From Cytophagaceae bacterium (lineage in GTDB: Bacteria > Bacteroidota > Bacteroidia > Cytophagales > Spirosomataceae): a DNA stretch of 8,117 bases. Of this stretch, positions 6,852 through 8,117 are shown one piece after another (the stretch's first letter is position 1; every line of letters begins with the position of its first letter). The notes beneath the pieces are model-generated. The model was given only the letters and a program-made list of their open reading frames with translations. It was not told where the DNA came from and searched no databases. The stretch covers positions 1 to 8,117 of the forward strand of contig CANHCG010000065.1 in the NCBI GenBank assembly GCA_947459055.1. The letters run 5' to 3'. The translations under genes were made by a program, and so were the position numbers.

Positions 6852-7634
6852 TTACTTACCTACCGCCTTCTTTGTCAAATCGATATTAAAGTTTGAGTTA
6901 ATAATAATTCCATTATTATTCTGAAATACATTTTTTCCATTAACTAGTCTACCTAATTGTAAGGTTTGATTTAAATAACCACCTTCGATTCTGACATTTT
7001 TATTAAAACGGTAGCCGATTAAAATACCAATTCGGTTTTGGTCAAAAACATTTGCATTCACATTTTTCCCAAATCCGATCAAAACCTCCTCGTAAGCCGC
7101 CACATAAGGCGTCTTATCCTTTATTTCTTTACCCCTTAATGGAACTTGAAGGCGAATCATATATCTGGCTCTATTGGAAAATGGAAATTCATCTTCTGTG
7201 TTCATGCTGGCTGAACTATACCTACCAATAAATCTTTGTTCCAACATAAAGCGGTGAGAAAAATCTACTAAACCCTCTTTGTGTGAGAGCTGAACCATTT
7301 GAAAAATTCGATGTTCTGTAAAATTCCTACCCAATCCATTTAGAGGGTACTCGCCATAGGGGAAGGTTTCTGCCAATGCATAACCTAACCTAAATAGAAC
7401 TCTTGCGTTTAAATTGTAATTTAAGCCCGTTCTTAGGAGACTTTGTTGCCAACTTGTAATTATTTCATTTCTTCGCCATTGATATTCCGTATTTATTCCT
7501 AGCTTTTCCGATACCTTAAAGGTTCCTGAGTAACTGTACCAACCAATATTATTGGTAGTTCCTAGACGGTTATTTTGAGCTAAAGCAATATGATAGTTTA
7601 TCAAAAGCAACACTAAAAATAATTTATTCCTCAT
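6852..7634 (-). CDS. DUF2490-type outer-membrane beta-barrel protein
   Basis: From the ATG at 7634 the product is 260 residues, usual for DUF2490 proteins of Bacteroidota. The longest frame begins at a GTG (7640) two codons earlier; the ATG gives a clean signal peptide (MRNKLFLVLLLINYHIALA, cut before Q20). The mature part alternates strands and turns: GWYSYSGTFKVSEKLGINTEYQWRR, then LLRTGLNYNLNARVLFRLGYALAE, then EHRIFQMVQLSHKEGLVDFSHRFMLEQRF, then RARYMIRLQVPL, then NRIGILIGYRFNKNVRIEGGYLNQ. The central H-R-x(n)-Q-x-HRFMLEQRF segment followed by a YM-R-Q-PL strand is what I recognise of DUF2490. The family has no proven biochemical role; a small outer-membrane barrel is the accepted structural reading. 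It leads the operon, with a 30-base gap to the propeller gene, so the two products may work together at the outer membrane (inference). Confidence 0.85.
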   Translation of the reverse strand: MRNKLFLVLLLINYHIALAQNNRLGTTNNIGWYSYSGTFKVSEKLGINTEYQWRRNEIITSWQQSLLRTGLNYNLNARVLFRLGYALAETFPYGEYPLNGLGRNFTEHRIFQMVQLSHKEGLVDFSHRFMLEQRFIGRYSSASMNTEDEFPFSNRARYMIRLQVPLRGKEIKDKTPYVAAYEEVLIGFGKNVNANVFDQNRIGILIGYRFNKNVRIEGGYLNQTLQLGRLVNGKNVFQNNNGIIINSNFNIDLTKKAVGK

Positions 7635-7920
7635 ATCCACAAAAATTTAATTCCTTCAAATAAACTGAACACTAACGGAATTCATGCGCAATTTAGTATT
7701 TATACTTATGTTTTAGGTCGTCCCAAAGGAATTGGACTATTGTTAAAGGTGTATTTCGTAATAATTAAATACCATATTAAATTCATATTGAATAAAACAT
7801 ACCTCCATTTGAATAATAACTACAATTCTTTTATAGTTTAGCATACAAATTAATAAACGCGTAAAATAAGGCAGAAAATCGATTTAAATTTTTGGTATTC
7901 AATTTTAATGTATCCATAAA
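7635..7920. other. Divergent intergenic region
   Basis: These 286 bases separate the DUF2490 gene (-) from the right-edge gene (+) and must carry both promoters. No ORF, RNA gene or repeat stands out. The best forward match to the Bacteroidota promoter is TTTG (7808-7811), 22 bases, then TAGTTTAG (7834-7841), one base off TAnnTTTG, leaving a leader of about 75 bases. On the reverse strand TTTATTTG (7664-7657) is also one base off the downstream element but lacks a well-spaced TTG. Both are weak, since the sequence is extremely A/T-rich. Confidence 0.3.
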
Positions 7921-8117
7921 ATGAAAACTACCCTACCGTTTTATTTTCGAGGAATCATTGGATTATTCTTCTTCTTTCTTGTTCAATTAGAATCAGAAGC
8001 CCGTTTTTCCGTGTATTCCAAGGCAGATTCCAGTTCATTCAAACAATTCAAAGGAACTATTTTGGATAGTAAAACAAGGAATGAGCTCATCTTTGCGAGT
8101 ATCACCGTCTCCGGGAC
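7921..8117 (+). CDS. Exported protein with carboxypeptidase-regulatory-like domain, 5' part only
   Basis: An ATG at 7921 opens a frame that runs through the right edge without a stop: 65 full codons. It encodes a signal peptide (basic start, then GIIGLFFFFLVQLESEA) and a short linker. Then comes FKGTILDSKTRNELIFASITVSG, the first two strands of a carboxypeptidase-regulatory-like (CarboxypepD_reg-like) domain. In Bacteroidota this domain opens many outer-membrane proteins, chiefly TonB-dependent receptors and DUF5686-type proteins. Which one follows cannot be told from 65 residues. The spelling G.ILD..T...L.FASI.V.G is close to the equivalent domain of the 2655-5084 product in function but not in sequence, so a recent duplication is not indicated. 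Confidence 0.75.
   Translation, partial: MKTTLPFYFRGIIGLFFFFLVQLESEARFSVYSKADSSSFKQFKGTILDSKTRNELIFASITVSG

Overview
The window looks like a chromosomal segment of a Bacteroidota bacterium. A Cytophagales-type lineage is an inference. The supporting signs are low G+C, A/T-rich spacers without clear Shine-Dalgarno sites, a large outer-membrane beta-barrel protein with a carboxypeptidase-regulatory N-domain, a DUF2490-type protein, and a PVC-type haem-binding dehydrogenase of the kind common in Planctomycetes and environmental Bacteroidota. No RNA gene, mobile element, CRISPR array or integrase is visible.

Layout. (1) 1-297 (-) is the 5' end of a PVC-type membrane-bound dehydrogenase gene that runs off the left edge. 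(2) 482-2412 (-) holds a tightly coupled pair: a secreted 407-residue helical protein of no recognised family, then a secreted FGE/SUMF1-fold protein that has lost both catalytic cysteines. (3) 2413-2654 is a divergent spacer with two short dyads. (4) 2655-5084 (+) is a TonB-dependent-receptor-like outer-membrane protein (OMP_b-brl_3 type). (5) 5085-5264 separates convergent genes and contains a strong imperfect hairpin. (6) 5265-7634 (-) is a two-gene unit: a DUF2490-type outer-membrane barrel, then a secreted two-domain protein (beta-sandwich plus five-bladed-propeller-like) resembling clan GH-F/J glycosidases without fitting a family I can name. (7) 7635-7920 is a divergent spacer. (8) 7921-8117 (+) is the start of another exported protein with a carboxypeptidase-regulatory-like domain, cut by the right edge.

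All seven genes begin with a signal peptide, so this is an envelope or extracellular locus with no cytoplasmic enzyme or regulator in view. A plausible reading is surface handling of a polymer or glycoconjugate: a propeller enzyme candidate, an alpha/alpha-barrel-like enzyme candidate, a degenerate SUMF1-fold partner and outer-membrane barrels. The substrate and any functional link between the units are inferred. There is no SusC/SusD pair, sulfatase or sigma/anti-sigma pair here, so it is not a standard polysaccharide-utilisation locus. Three start codons were moved inward from the longest open frame (TTG, TTG and GTG) to ATG codons directly before the signal peptides.
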